From Curvularia sp. ZM96 (Eukaryota; Ascomycota; Dothideomycetes; Pleosporales; Pleosporaceae): a stretch of 64,000 nucleotides of DNA. The notes below the pieces were generated by a model, which did not search any database, had not been told where the DNA came from, and saw only the letters and a list, made by a program, of their open reading frames with translations. Below, piece after piece: positions 21,851-33,720 of the stretch. Numbering within the stretch: position 1 is the first letter of the stretch; each line of letters starts with the position of its first letter. Made by a program: the position numbers and the translations under genes. Location: the NCBI GenBank assembly GCA_022457065.1, contig JAJGBQ010000002.1:5022001-5086000 (forward strand). The letters run 5' to 3'.

Positions 21851-23263
21851 ATGACTTTCACGATAGTGCGGGTTTGTTGTATCTTCGCCACATATCTACA
21901 GGTTCGGGGGCTGGCGCGTGAGTTAATCTCCACAACGTGTGTCAGATGATGAGGTTGCAGCCATGACTGATCCCACATAGAGTCCATTCCAACTCAAACA
22001 TCGAGCTCAAATGCGTCTTCGGGTACTACCGTCGCTCCTGCTCCCACGCATCCACCAATACCGCCTGCAAACACTCCCGCTCTGCCGTCCGATTTCTCTG
22101 ATATCCCGGCAAGCGTAATCAGTTGCTGGGATGCCCATGCCAGCTACACTTCAGCCTCTTGGTTTCTCTACACCCAGCTGTTGAGCAGCGAGAATCGCAC
22201 CTGGAATGATTGGTCAACCACATCTTATTCGTACTCCACTTATCTCAATGAGAGATACGGATGCAAAACCACGGATTTGCCGTCTCTAACAACGTTATGT
22301 GACGGATTCCCTCGAGCTTCTACTAGCTCAACATCATGTCAGACTGTTACTGAGACATATACCTGGACGGTCACTGGTGAGGCTACATACTATACGCCAC
22401 CATGGTCTACAGAACTCGATCAACTTCCGTCTCCGACCTGTACCGTCGCGGATGACTATGGCGCATTGTGTACCAGGCTGAAAGACGCATACAACTGGCG
22501 TACATCATTTCTGTCGCAGAATCCTTCCATCACAGGATCGATTGCAGGACCTGGATGTACAGTTCTCAATGATGCATCCGTATCAGCAACGCCTTCATGC
22601 TATCTTGAAGGAGGAACGTGGGAAGCCTTCTACTGGCCTTCTGCGGCTCCAGCACTTTGCGACAACAATAGCACAAACACTACCGCCACACCAACGAAGT
22701 CTGGTCAAGCCAAAACTGCAGTAGTGTCTGGTGTAACTATGACGAGCCCAAGTGTCTACTATCTGTTACGAAATGCAGTGCTGCAGACACTCACCGGTCG
22801 GGCCTCGCTGATTGGGAATACAAACACTGCTAAGACGGACATTTTTGCGCCCTCGACGACCGCTCCACTTTTGACGGTTGCGCAGCGCGAGTCCGATATC
22901 GTGACTATATCACGGGTATGCGCGGGCTCTGGTCAACGCCGTTACTGTACCTTCCACGGGTCTCCCGGTTTCTCCGTCGCAGACCTTGCTACTGTGCGCG
23001 CATCCGAGTACTGCGGATGGTGGGGCTGTGGCGCCAGTGAGACCATCTACCAAGACGAATATACGCCTACCCTCGGAATTCCCGTAAGTGACGTAGCAAC
23101 ACAGAATGGAGTGTTCACGAATTGTGCTTGGACCACGCCAGGGGCGAGAGTCCGTACCGCGGGAACAGCGGCGTATAATGGTGGCACAATGAAGATCAAG
23201 GACTGGCACCCCATTACAGCAACAGCGCCTGATGCAAGTAACAGTATGGAGACGGGTATATGA
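21851..23263 (+). CDS. secreted protein of unknown function, two exons
   Basis: I infer exon 1 at 21851-21917 and exon 2 at 21981-23263, giving 449 residues. Exon 2 is open from a stop just upstream but has no ATG near its start. Exon 1 supplies one, encoding a typical signal peptide (MTFTIVRVCCIFATYLQV, then RGLA) that joins in phase across a 63-base intron (GTGAGT donor, ACATAG acceptor) to QSIPTQTSSS. Cleavage after the Ala is likely. The mature part begins with a Ser/Thr/Pro-rich stretch, is rich in Thr, Ser and Tyr, has many cysteines and several N-glycosylation sequons, and has no transmembrane segment. I do not recognise the family. Confidence 0.7.
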
Positions 23264-25136
23264 TTCGTTGGCGATGCCTTGGGTGGAGAACGTCAAAGCT
23301 GCTGCCTGGTCGTCTTTCACCAAATGGGGCATAGGAGGAGACGAGCAGATCCCCTCCTTATCCTAGAATACTATATATGTTGCATTACGTATTGGATAAC
23401 TTACTCCAAGGCGAAAACGACTAATGAGAATCATTACTACGGCCTGGCCCTTGTATTCGGACTATATTGCATGCCTAGGTCAGGCTAGGGTAGCCCAGCG
23501 CCCAAAGATAGGCATTGCGCATTGTGATATATACTGGTGAACGGCTGTACTATCCTACAAGTAGAATGGAATGATTCCTACCAAAACGACATAATCATCG
23601 CTAGTCAAGTAGGTATTCTTGTGAACGGCGTGATCTTGTTCTTACTACCAAGAACCTTAATGTCAGCACGGTAGGTGAAAAAGGATGAATGTAGTCCAGT
23701 TCCTCAAGCGAGAACATGAAGGATGGCGGTATCTGTAATAAGGGTCACGCTATAGAGCAAAATAACAATGAAGTTCCGGAGTCGCGATGTTGGCAGTACA
23801 AAGGCAATCTGACGAACGAGCGTTTTCGTCGTGTCTGGGGATGATCAGTGTCTGTAAACTTGAAAGAGCTAGTTAGCAAACCATGCGTGACGGGTGTCTT
23901 ATCCGTTCCAATGTTTTTGAGTTTGCCATCCAGGCAAGCATGTATACTGTTTGTGAATTCGTATTCCAATGTCTTTCTTGTTGCCAGATCCAGGGACTTG
24001 AAATCGTCCAAGACTGTTGCATTACCCGTCGCCCAGGCAGTTGCGCCTGAAATTGTGCTTGCATTGAGGCACGAATGATATAGTCTTCTCGTGGTATTTG
24101 CCAGTCAGATAAGACCCCATGAACGACAAAGGGAAGCAAGTAACGGCGAGCAGAGACTTTTTTCCGCCTGTCCACTAACTACTACCTTGCGTACAAATGT
24201 CAACCGACGGCCAGTAGAGTTCCTCTCCTCTAGAACGTCTGCATGCTGCATGGTCGCACTAAAATCACCTCAAGATCTTGCGCATAGTCCATAACACGGT
24301 CGTGGAAGGTTGCACTTGAGTTGAGCGTCAATTAATCCTTCCCAGCCAGAGTTAGTATATGAGAGATAGATGCAAAGCCAATCGCGCGAGAAAGTAAAAA
24401 ACCACAACATTTCAAACTTCCGCGATAACATCTCTGCTAAAGTCGAGTGTGGTCAGCATGCACCCTGCTGTGAAGGAGCAGAACTTGGCGCTAGGCCTAA
24501 GAATTCTTACGCTAGTGACTGGACAGAAGTATATACCCAATCTATAGATCCTCATAAGTGCCATGCAGACTTTGCATGGTATGCTTGGCGCTGAGATCAC
24601 AACATATCAAACTGCGAGGATGGATGGTAAGGGCTCAGAAAGAAGTTGTCAGGATGCGACCTAGGCAAGGATATTCTCTTAGCTATTCTCAGTTAATAAT
24701 GTACCGTACTAGTACACAGGGATACTTTAAGAGATATTAGGATTACACATTCCTAACGAGAATCATGATGATAATTTCTGACCTACACATACCAACACTA
24801 CGCTATGTACCATAGCGCAGCTATGGAAGGACCTAGTCTCCTACTACTGCGCCTCAACATCACAACATCAGCCATATAAAAACCCTTGCAGTTTAAAATC
24901 GCAATTTGCTGAGAGAATGGTTATATTCAGAGGACATTAAACGATAGTAGCTCTGTGTTCACCATATCTACGCCGAAACCTCACCATACTTGCGCACCCA
25001 ACCTGCTCTCCCTTTCCTATTGCTTCCAGCTTACATCAAACGTGAAGGCTCTCGAGTATTTCCAGTGTTTCCCTCTCTACAGACTGGTAATTGCAAACCC
25101 CAAGTTGATGTGATGGCATGCTACGAGCGTCAAGCT
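23264..25136. other. intergenic, possible decayed coding fragment
   Basis: No complete gene is seen. On the minus strand between about 24090 and 23745 one frame stays open with protein-like content (SGATAWATGNATVLDDFKSL and ACLDGKLKNIGTDKTPVTHG), but it has no start codon, no clear splice sites and no known domain. It could be a relic or an unresolved exon. Confidence 0.3.
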
Positions 25137-25475
25137 TTATCCTGAACGTGATCCGAATGCCCTCGCGTTGTAGCCCAACGTGATGCACTTGCCCACTTGG
25201 AAGCTCGAGTCTCTTCCATCAGCCCACCAAATCTTGCGAGCAGCCCCGGCGCAGTTTCCGATGTCATAGAAGTCTGCCTTCTGAAGGTTTCCACCTAGAT
25301 TCATGATGCGGAAAGATTGGGTGGCGGGAATATTCTGATCGCGGCAAGTGTTGTCCCACACATTGACTTCTTTCGAATCGCCCGTGCAGTCTCTACCAGA
25401 GAAAGCCCGGAATTTATAACTTAGAGCTCCGGAAGAGAGTCCGAGAAGAGCAACGAAGGTAGAAGTGACGTGCAT
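25137..25475 (-). CDS. small secreted protein, 112 residues, four cysteines
   Basis: This is a single exon from the ATG at 25475. The first ~19 residues (MHVTSTFVALLGLSSGALS) form a signal peptide. The mature part has four Cys (residues 30, 44, 75 and 97) in a small compact protein with SGRDCTGDS, DNTCRDQ, YDIGNCAG and QVGKCITLG. That layout resembles fungal small secreted proteins with a beta-rich fold. A TATATATA stretch on the same strand lies about 130 bases upstream (25605-25613). Size, secretion and cysteine content make it an effector-type candidate. No enzyme motif is seen. It is intact and not RIPed. Confidence 0.75.
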   Translation of the reverse strand: MHVTSTFVALLGLSSGALSYKFRAFSGRDCTGDSKEVNVWDNTCRDQNIPATQSFRIMNLGGNLQKADFYDIGNCAGAARKIWWADGRDSSFQVGKCITLGYNARAFGSRSG

Positions 25476-26822
25476 GATTGTTGTTGGTGTGTCAGGGAAT
25501 AGCTTTATGCTGTTGACGAGATGGTATGGGTTTGAGTAAATGATGATGATGATAAGAATACTGATGTGACTCTGTTGGTGTCTTTTCATTGAGAGAAACA
25601 TGGGATATATATACTTAAGAATACAAGGATGATGGAGAGCCCTCGTTGTAGTGTTTAAGAACCGAATATGGCAATTCGAGTGCATTACCAACGGTTGGGA
25701 TCATGCATGCGGCGTCTTCCGAACTCGGGTTTCCTTGGTAGATTGAATATGATGAGTATTATCTCAAAAGGGTATGCCTTCAAGCTTGGATAGTTGTTAG
25801 CGGTGACTAGTGATTACTGTGTACAAAATACGGCCTGATTGAGGTAAAGTATGTACCCCAGCTGAATGAATCTGCCTCTGGATTGTTGTCTTGAATAGGT
25901 AAGCACGAGCTAGCCACCAACATATGAGCTCCACTGACGAAAAGCCAAACCCCAGAGTGAATAAATTGGGTCAAAAAGTATTCATGTAGATACGATTGGA
26001 TCTTAAGCCATGTTTTGGCCTGAACTGTACGTACTGGTGACTAGTGTATTGGAAAAATGTCACCAATCCTTTCTCTGAGCTCAAAAAGCTCGGGCATGGA
26101 TTCACAAATGAGTACATAGATCTAAGGAGACATGTAGTCTAACTATTAAATGTTCCGTAATAACTCAGCCATATATCAGTAGTATCTAGAAAGAAGTAAT
26201 CGTGGCTTAGATGTCAGATATTCAGATAGATGTGGAGCAGCCTTGATGATGATGTTGGCAATAGCGTCGAGCTTACTTGGCAAATTTCCGCCAAGCCAGT
26301 GTACAGCCCCACGAGGGTAGCTCTACAGCGCCTATTGGCTTCCCTAACTCTATTGTTTCAGATTCGGACCCCGAATCTTGCCAAGACTCACTGTCAGTGG
26401 CAATGTGGTAGGCCTTGCGGAGCGAGAAACATGATGATCATGATGGATTTGATGTATTCGATCATGGCAAGGATGTCTTGATTAACCCAGGAGAAATGAA
26501 TCATAAGAGACTACCTAAAAGATAAAACTCTTGCATCACTTACGCCTGGGCGGATTATTCACGAGAAAGTTCGGCGTAGTGAGGCGTGCGATAGTCACCG
26601 AGATAACCAAACTATCAAGCAAAAACATGCAGAGCAAACCTGCTTTCTCGCGTCGACATCGAAATGTCAGACTGCGAATGAGCGGAAGTATCCGAACAAT
26701 AGTCATGGCAGCGGACTGCAGACCATTTGGCTGGAAATTATGAACGAAGATGATCCAGGCCTGAAAATGATTGTTATGAAGATAAAGTAATAGTACTGCG
26801 ATTCTCAATAAGCCTCATGCAC
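25476..26822. other. intergenic between small secreted protein and Fot1-like element
   Basis: This holds the promoter of the minus-strand secreted protein on the left and anonymous sequence of normal composition on the right. No recognisable gene; the TA at 26823-26824 is the target-site copy of the transposon. Confidence 0.45.
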
Positions 26823-26824
26823 TA

Positions 26825-26873
26825 CCGTGCCCCACCACCTCGCGCACACCACCACCTCGCGCACACGCGGCCT
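26825..26873 (+). repeat. left terminal inverted repeat of the Fot1-like element
   Basis: 49 bp, matching the reverse complement of 28887-28935 with two mismatches. It contains two tandem 16-17 bp units, probably transposase binding sites. Confidence 0.9.
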
Positions 26874-26913
26874 TGCAACTACCACAACTTCAACACCTTG
26901 TATCTCCACCACC

Positions 26914-28785
26914 ATGAGCAATATTGAGGCTGCAATTGCAGCTATTAATGCCTTAGAGCCTGGCGAGCCTTTTACATATACAGAAGTTGCAAAAAGATTT
27001 GGTGTTGATCGATCTACACTCAGCCGAAGACACCGAGGTTGCCGCGCCTCGCGCGCTGAAGGCTACCAAAGTCAACTCCTCCTCCACCTACACCAAGAGC
27101 AGGCCTTAATAGCCTATATCAATCGACTTACAGAGAGAGGCCTACCACCTACTCAGTCAATGATACGTAATTTTGCGTCGCAGATCGCCAAGAGAGAGGT
27201 TGGATTACACTGGGCTAGTCGCTTTGTTCAGCGCTATCCTGATCAGCTTATCTCAAAGTGGGCAGTAGGCATGGATAACTGTCGCCACAAAGCTGATTCT
27301 AGGAGCAAGTATAGCCTCTACTTTAGCCTCTTACGCGATAAAATCAATCAGTATCACGTCGAGGCGCGTCATATCTACAATATGGATGAGAAAGGCTTCA
27401 TGCTTGGCGTTGTAAATCGCTCAAGAAGGATCTTTAGTAGAGCCTCGTATGAGGAGGGAAGAAGGAGGAGTACTATACAGGATGGATCTCGCGAGTGGAT
27501 AACGCTGCTAGCCTGTATATGCGCTGACGGATCTTACCTCGAGCCTGCCTTGATCTACCAGTCAGCCTCAGGGTCTATACAGGACACCTGGCTGCAGGCC
27601 CTTGATCCAGATACACATCAGATCCGAGTGTCCTCGTCACCTTCTGGCTGGACGAACAACGAGATAGGCCTCGCGTGGCTGCAACAGGTGTTTGATCGCG
27701 GTACAAGGGCAAAGGCACGCTCCTCCTACCGATTACTTATCCTTGACGGCCATGGATCTCACCTTACAATGGATTTTATTGATTATTGTGATCAGAACAA
27801 GATCCTCCTTGCAGTCTATCCTCCTCACTCAACCCACACGCTGCAGCCTCTCGACGTCAGCATGTTCAAGCCTCTGTCAACAGCGTACTCGAACGAGGTT
27901 TCTGCCTTCATGGACAGGAGTCAAGGCCTCGCCTCAATGAGTAAGAGGGACTTCTTCCCCCTCTTCTACCAAGCCTGGCAGGCCTCCTTCAAAGAAACAA
28001 CGATCCTGAACGCCTTTAAGGCTACAGGAATCTCGCCTCTTAACCCAGAAGTAATCCTTCAGCGCTTCTCTGTTCCTGATCCTATGAGCGATAGTGACTC
28101 CTCAGCCCTCAGTGCCTCTGATTGGAGGAGGATAGAGCGTCTGCTGCGTCAGGTAGTCGCTGATCAAGGCGATAGGCAGGTCAAAAGGCTAAGCCAGGTC
28201 CTTCACTCAAGTTCAGTTCAAAACAGTCTCCTCAAGGATGAAGTAAGGAAGCTAAGGGAGGCTCTAATCAATGAGAGGACACGCAGGAAACGAGGTAAGC
28301 CTCTACCTCTGCAGGAGGCTGAGGATTATCACGGTGGAGCTGTATTCTGGTCTCCAAGGAAGGTGAAGGAGGCGCGCGATCGCCTGCGACTCCAGGAGGA
28401 GGAGCAGGAGCAGCTACAGCTCCAAAAAGCTGACACGATAAGGCAACGCGAGGAGACAAAGCAGGCGAGGGCGATAGAGAAGGAGCAGAGGCGTCAGGCG
28501 AGGCTTGCAGTAAGCCTAATGAGGCAGAAGGAGAGGGAGGAGAAGGCTATTGAAAAGGCCTCGAGGATCGCGGCTCGCAAGGCTGCAAAACGACTTCAAA
28601 AAGCTATTAAAACTACCCAAAGGGGTAAGAGGAGCAGCCTCAAGGCTCCTACAAAGGCTACTCGAAAAAAGAGGCCTATCGCGAGGCCTCAAGGTAGTGA
28701 GGAGCCTCAGGGAGGTGCTGCAGGCTTACCACCTTCAACCTCGCGTCGCGGCCGCGCGATTAGAACTCCAACTCGATTTCTATAG
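26914..28785 (+). CDS. pogo/Fot1-type transposase (CENP-B-like HTH plus DDE_1)
   Basis: The protein has 623 residues, starting at the ATG at 26914; the open frame extends upstream into the terminal repeat only with non-ATG codons. The N-terminus is a psq/CENP-B-type helix-turn-helix (FTYTEVAKRFGVDRSTLSRR), followed by a Tc5-like HTH with ASRFVQRYP. The DDE nuclease has Asp158 in YNMDEKGF, Asp278 in LILDGHGSH and Asp314 in LQPLDVSMF, so the metal triad is intact. The C-terminus is a long basic, Glu/Arg/Lys-rich coiled coil, usual for fungal Fot1-like proteins. All key residues are present, so the protein could be active. Confidence 0.93.
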   Translation: MSNIEAAIAAINALEPGEPFTYTEVAKRFGVDRSTLSRRHRGCRASRAEGYQSQLLLHLHQEQALIAYINRLTERGLPPTQSMIRNFASQIAKREVGLHWASRFVQRYPDQLISKWAVGMDNCRHKADSRSKYSLYFSLLRDKINQYHVEARHIYNMDEKGFMLGVVNRSRRIFSRASYEEGRRRSTIQDGSREWITLLACICADGSYLEPALIYQSASGSIQDTWLQALDPDTHQIRVSSSPSGWTNNEIGLAWLQQVFDRGTRAKARSSYRLLILDGHGSHLTMDFIDYCDQNKILLAVYPPHSTHTLQPLDVSMFKPLSTAYSNEVSAFMDRSQGLASMSKRDFFPLFYQAWQASFKETTILNAFKATGISPLNPEVILQRFSVPDPMSDSDSSALSASDWRRIERLLRQVVADQGDRQVKRLSQVLHSSSVQNSLLKDEVRKLREALINERTRRKRGKPLPLQEAEDYHGGAVFWSPRKVKEARDRLRLQEEEQEQLQLQKADTIRQREETKQARAIEKEQRRQARLAVSLMRQKEREEKAIEKASRIAARKAAKRLQKAIKTTQRGKRSSLKAPTKATRKKRPIARPQGSEEPQGGAAGLPPSTSRRGRAIRTPTRFL

Positions 28786-28886
28786 CTATATCTATATCAA
28801 GGCCTAATAACCTCACCTCTAAAATATATCGTGATAATAACTATTTGGCGTGGCTCTAGAGCCTCATTTATAAGGTTGTTTTGGTG

Positions 28887-28935
28887 AGGCCGCGCGTGCG
28901 CGAGGTGGTGGTGTGCGCGAGATGGTGGGGCACGG
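28887..28935 (-). repeat. right terminal inverted repeat of the Fot1-like element
   Basis: Reverse complement of 26825-26873 with two mismatches, ending at the TA target duplication. Confidence 0.9.
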
Positions 28936-28937
28936 TA

Positions 28938-29260
28938 GGTACCTAAGCCCCGATGCATTCAGCTCCTGCGGGGTTCAGAACCTAGCCTCGGCGCCACACT
29001 ACTCCTAATCAAAAGCACCACGCAACTTGATTGGCAATGTAATTGCGCATTAATATAATACAGTCCTCTAGGCAGCAACTTGGTCATCTACCCCGCTACT
29101 TGATGCGAAGTATGTCCTTCTAACATCATGTAGACTCACTACTCACCAGAGCTGTGATGATCTCCTTGGGTCCACGAATTGACCTACTGTAGGTGGTCAG
29201 TGCGTGCAACAGTTCAGTCAATGCAACACCACCTGCATCGCTAAGTAATTAACCTACTAT
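28938..29260. other. unmutated spacer between intact element and RIP island
   Basis: About 320 bp of normal composition with no ORF or repeat recognised. Base composition changes abruptly near 29255, where AT-rich RIPed sequence begins. Confidence 0.5.
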
Positions 29261-29358
29261 TTTTAACACGCGATAACTCTACTACTATAATAGCTATTTA
29301 AAAAGTAATTATAGTAATTAATTTATAAGATTTAAAAGGTAAATTATTATACCGTATA

Positions 29359-31207
29359 ACGTAAAGCACCACCGAGAGGGCCACCCCACCGAGAGGGCCA
29401 CTTTTTCTTGGCATTACAAACTTCATATACGAAAACTTAAATTACTCTACACTAGCTATAGAGGCCTCGTACGACTTACTTAGATTAGATTTAGAATCTT
29501 CTTCTATATCTTTTTAGCACGTACGAGAGTTATAGCCTACTCTCCTACAAGTTCTATAGTACCGTTAACCTAGCCAAGCTCTTTCTTAACTACTCTTACT
29601 ACGCGCCTTCTTTAATATCGTACGACTAGTAGAAGCACTTTTAGCTACCTACAATGCTCCTGTACTAAAGTCTAGTGCCCTACCTGTCTAAATCTACTTT
29701 CGTTTACGCCCTCAGCGCTTTGTTACCTCTACTAATTACTCTTTAAGCTCTCGTACGCGGGCCTCTATAATTACGTTCTTATATAGTATCTCCTTAGCTC
29801 TTTTAATAAGCTTTAAGAAGCTTTTTTATATAGTAGTTAGTAATTATACAAAGGAGTCTTTCACAAGCTTCGATTATAATCTAAATTCGTGCGAATTACT
29901 TAGTGTTCTTAACGTCTAGGGTATTTCTAGCTAAGCTTCTTGTAGTGGGGTATAAAGGCGTACGTTAAGGCGATTAATAACTCTCTGCGCGTCAATAGGG
30001 ACTAGCCCTACTGTCTTAAAGGCCTTCTTATAGTTATTAGACGTAAATACGTCAAAAAACGCGTCTTAAAAGACTAGCAGGAAGCGTTCCTTATTAATAT
30101 ACTAGACGTGGTAGCGTACTAAGTCTCGTACGCGTTAAGAGTACTTCTACTTAAGAGGCGAAAAGTAGACAACGTTAAGTAGCTAGAGTATGTACAATAA
30201 ATAAGTAGACATACAGAGGGTAAGGATCTTTCGTACGAGGTAGTAATCCTTAAATTCTTAGTTAAGGTGGCTCTTATAGCTATTAAGAATAAGTAGTCTA
30301 TACAACCCTACCTAACGCGTCTTTATATAGTTATTAAAGTACTTTAACTACGCTAGACTAAGCTTATTATTCGTCTAGCCATTCTCTAATACTAAGAGCT
30401 TCTAATCGTACAGTATACCTACTTCTTCGTACTAAGCAGAGATATAAACGCGTCTCTTATAGATAATAAATAGCGGGGTAGCGTATCCTACAGCGTAGAT
30501 ACTCTAAATAACTATAACCTACTCGCGATTACCTAGCTGCGTAAGAGTAGGCCTCGTACGACGCTCTACGCCTATAACTACCTTTATTAAGCTAATTACG
30601 CCTATCTAAAAGCTAGTTTTATTAAAGTTGTAGATATTGTCTAAATACACCCTATACTTCTTAATTGTCTCTTGTACGAGCTAAAACCACGCGTTAATAA
30701 TCTCTAGATCTTCTTAAAGAACTCTCTAGCAGTCCTTTGCTCGATTAAAGGCTATCTTAAGCTCTACCGTACGCGATACGAATCGCTCTACCTAGTTCTT
30801 GCTAATAGATGTCGCGCCTCGTACAGCTAATAGTTTATTAGCTATATTAGACACCTTACACAGTCTAGGGGCGAATCCACGCGCGTTTAGATTAAGAATA
30901 TATCGTATAATTGTCTACTCTTTAGTTCTAGATAGTTTTTAGCAATTTAGCTGCGTATTAGGTCAAGATGTAATTCCTCGAAGCCGTCGAGAGATCTACT
31001 AATATCGCACGTTATAGGCTGCTACAGCTTTTCGCACGCTCTTAAACTAACCCGTACGAAAGGCCTAAATAGTAAGAGTAATTCGGCCTTCCTGTTAGAT
31101 TAGTATCGCGTTCTGTTATTAAGGCATTGTTGTTTATACATGAAGTTCGCAATGCCAAGAAAAAGTGGCCCTCTCGGTGGGGTGGCCCTCTCGGTGGTGC
31201 TTTACGT
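29359..31207 (-). mobile_element. pogo-like DNA transposon copy A (1849 bp, RIPed)
   Basis: Terminal inverted repeats of about 75 bp begin ACGTAAAGCACCACCGAGAG and are flanked by TA at 29357-29358 and 31208-31209. The transposase relic is on the minus strand and collinear with copy B. The ends keep their GC-rich sequence; the interior is full of stops. Confidence 0.88.
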
Positions 31208-32174
31208 TAGTTATAAAAAATTATAGTATTTCTATATTAACTTTAACGCGTAGGCACTACTACTAGACGCGTTCGCGTGTAGCTACTATAGAATAATAAC
31301 GATTACTCTACCTATAATAGAAGGCTAAGCTTATTAAGTATATAGATAGACTATTAGAGCTTTCTATACTACCTACGCGTCTAATAATTAAAGAATATAT
31401 AGCTACTATAGTACTATAGAAGCTATTAGATAGCTAGGTTATAAGATTTCTAATATAGAATAGAGAGAAGATTATATCTAAAACCTCTACTAGAATTAAT
31501 CGTAACTGTAATAAAGCTAAAAATATTAAAGCCTATAACGTACCTTACGGGTTCGCCGGCTACACAGGTTCGCCAGCCACTTTTACCAAGACCCTACTAA
31601 AACTACTACATTATAGCCTAAAATAGCCTACTTTAGACCTATATAGCGTAAAGAAATATATAATATTATTCTAAGTCTACTTCTAGTACCTACTTATATA
31701 TTTACGCGTTATACCCTATTCTATTACACTATTTATACTACTTTTAAGATAGTTTACTCTCTTTAGCGCGTTTCTACTTTTTTAACGTCTTTCTATTACT
31801 ACGTATACTAAAGTTCTAGAGAGTAGCTAAGCGCTCTCTATTTTTAACTATTAAGGTCTTCTCTACCTAAACTTGTTTTCTTTTATATAATTTTCGTCGC
31901 GTAGTAGCTACGTTAGCTACTTTAAGCTTAGTAATCTACTTTTACGCTAATACTAACTTATACGCGATAATAGCTACTCTCTTTAAGATCTTTTTAAAGA
32001 TCTCTACTATAGACGTTAGTAAACTATCTATATACTTTTAAATTCTTTACTTTACTAGCGTTAATTATAACTCTAATTCTAGAGTATTACTAGAAGTTTA
32101 TAATATCTAGAGCTAGTTATAAGTAGGTAAAAGTAATAGAGTGCGTAACTAAATATTAAGAGTAGATATAACTA

Positions 32175-32561
32175 GACTGGTAAACGGGTTATGACCCACT
32201 TTTCTTCTTTCATCAATATCTCATCAAGCACTAGTCCAAATCGAGTAATTCTGACGTCATTAAAAAGCTAGACGCACGGGCATACTTTCATGTAATACTA
32301 AGCTAAGCCGTATCTAGCTTAGTTTAAAAGTTATTTAATAGCCCGTTTGTTAGCCCCTGGGTTGGGTTATGTGTCGGGTATACCCCCTTTTTTGCCTCTT
32401 TTTTAGCTCTAGCGCTAGTACTATTAGAGTTAGCCTAAAATAATATATTAGTAGTATTTAGATTAGAGTGCTAGCTTTCCAATGACGCCAGAATTACTCG
32501 ATTTGAACTAGTATTGGCCAAGATAATCGATAGCCCTAGCTAATAACCCGATTTACCAGTC
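32175..32561. mobile_element. 387-bp MITE inside element D
   Basis: The ends are GACTGGTAAACGGGTTAT and the inverse of GACTGGTAAATCGGGTTAT, flanked by TA on both sides. The subterminal blocks are also inverted: CAAATCGAGTAATTCTG occurs near both ends. There is no coding capacity. Its CpA/TpG content is higher than in the surrounding sequence. Confidence 0.8.
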
Positions 32562-33720
32562 TAGATATAACCTATTCTAGATTAAATAGAACTAATCTAG
32601 CGTCTTAAAAGTCTTCTTAGATACTACTAGCTATAAATAATATATTAAAAGCCCGCTTAAAGTAAGAAAGAAACTCTTATTTTATAATATAACTAATCTA
32701 GGTGCGTATAAGCGATTTAACTTAGCGCCTATAAGCTTACTTTAAAGAAGTAAAATAGTCTATATTAAAAGACTATAAGAGATAAGACAAGTATAGAGAT
32801 ATATAAATAGTAATAATAGTATTATCTTTATAGTATTTTTAGAAATCTAGTAAGTTATAGCTTTTATAGCTATTAATAATAAGTAGGTAGTTAGCGCCTA
32901 TCTTTTTTATCATTATATACTTATTAAAGTACTTTAGCTATATAATACTAAGCTTATTAGTCGTCTAGCTATTCTTAGAGACTCTAATAACCTAGTTATA
33001 GAGTATATTACTATTCTTATACTAGCTAGAGAGATAGTAGCGCGTCTTAAAGATAATAAAGAGTAGAATCGTCTATCTAGTTGCGTTAATACTCTAGATA
33101 ACTATAGTCTACTCTCTATTATCTAGCTAGATAGTTTTAGGCTATTTACGTCTCTCTAAAGCTATAATAATAACTTTAGAGGTAATCTAGTCTATTATAA
33201 AGCTTATCTTATTAAAATTAAACGTATTCTTATCTTAGATTCTATACTTAGCTTTTATATTAGCTACTAGGCTAAACTAGTCTTAAATAGTCTTAGAATT
33301 CTTATAAAGAGCTCTCTTATAGTTATACTTATAATTAAACTTTACTTTAAGCTTAGAGTAGCGCTTAACGAACGTGCTAGGCTAGTTTTAGCTAATCTAG
33401 TCTAGATTACGCTTAGCGCGTAAAGAATTAGCTATATTAGCTATATCTATAAGTCTAGAGAGAAATTTACGTAGATTAAAGTTAAGTATATACTTAATAA
33501 CTATCTTCTTCTTAAGCTTAGTTAGATTTATTATTTTAGGCCTATAGTTTACTTATAAAGTCTATCTAGCGCGTTAATTACCTAGTATTATATAAGACAC
33601 GTTAAAGATAGCTATAGCGCGTTATTTTAAGAGATTTACGTCTTATTTAAGCGCTTAAAGAGTAAGCTATATTTAATATTTACGAGAGAGCTCTAACTAC
33701 TATTATTATTATAATATTTA

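Larger units (their letters stand above)
26825..28935 (+). mobile_element. structurally complete, un-RIPed Fot1/pogo-type DNA transposon
   Basis: The element is 2111 bp, bounded by 49-bp terminal inverted repeats starting CCGTGCCCCACCA (two mismatches between ends) and flanked by TA on both sides (26823-26824 and 28936-28937), the usual Tc1/mariner-pogo target duplication. Each end contains two tandem copies of a CACCACCTCGCGCAC-type motif. Inside is one uninterrupted transposase gene. CpA and TpG dinucleotides are abundant and there are no nonsense changes, unlike every element to its right. A truncated, RIP-mutated copy of the same family lies at 50822-51445. Confidence 0.93.

Noticed and set aside
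26827..26913. Transposase N-terminal extension through the terminal repeat
   Set aside because: It has no ATG and would translate the inverted repeat; the ATG at 26914 precedes the HTH.
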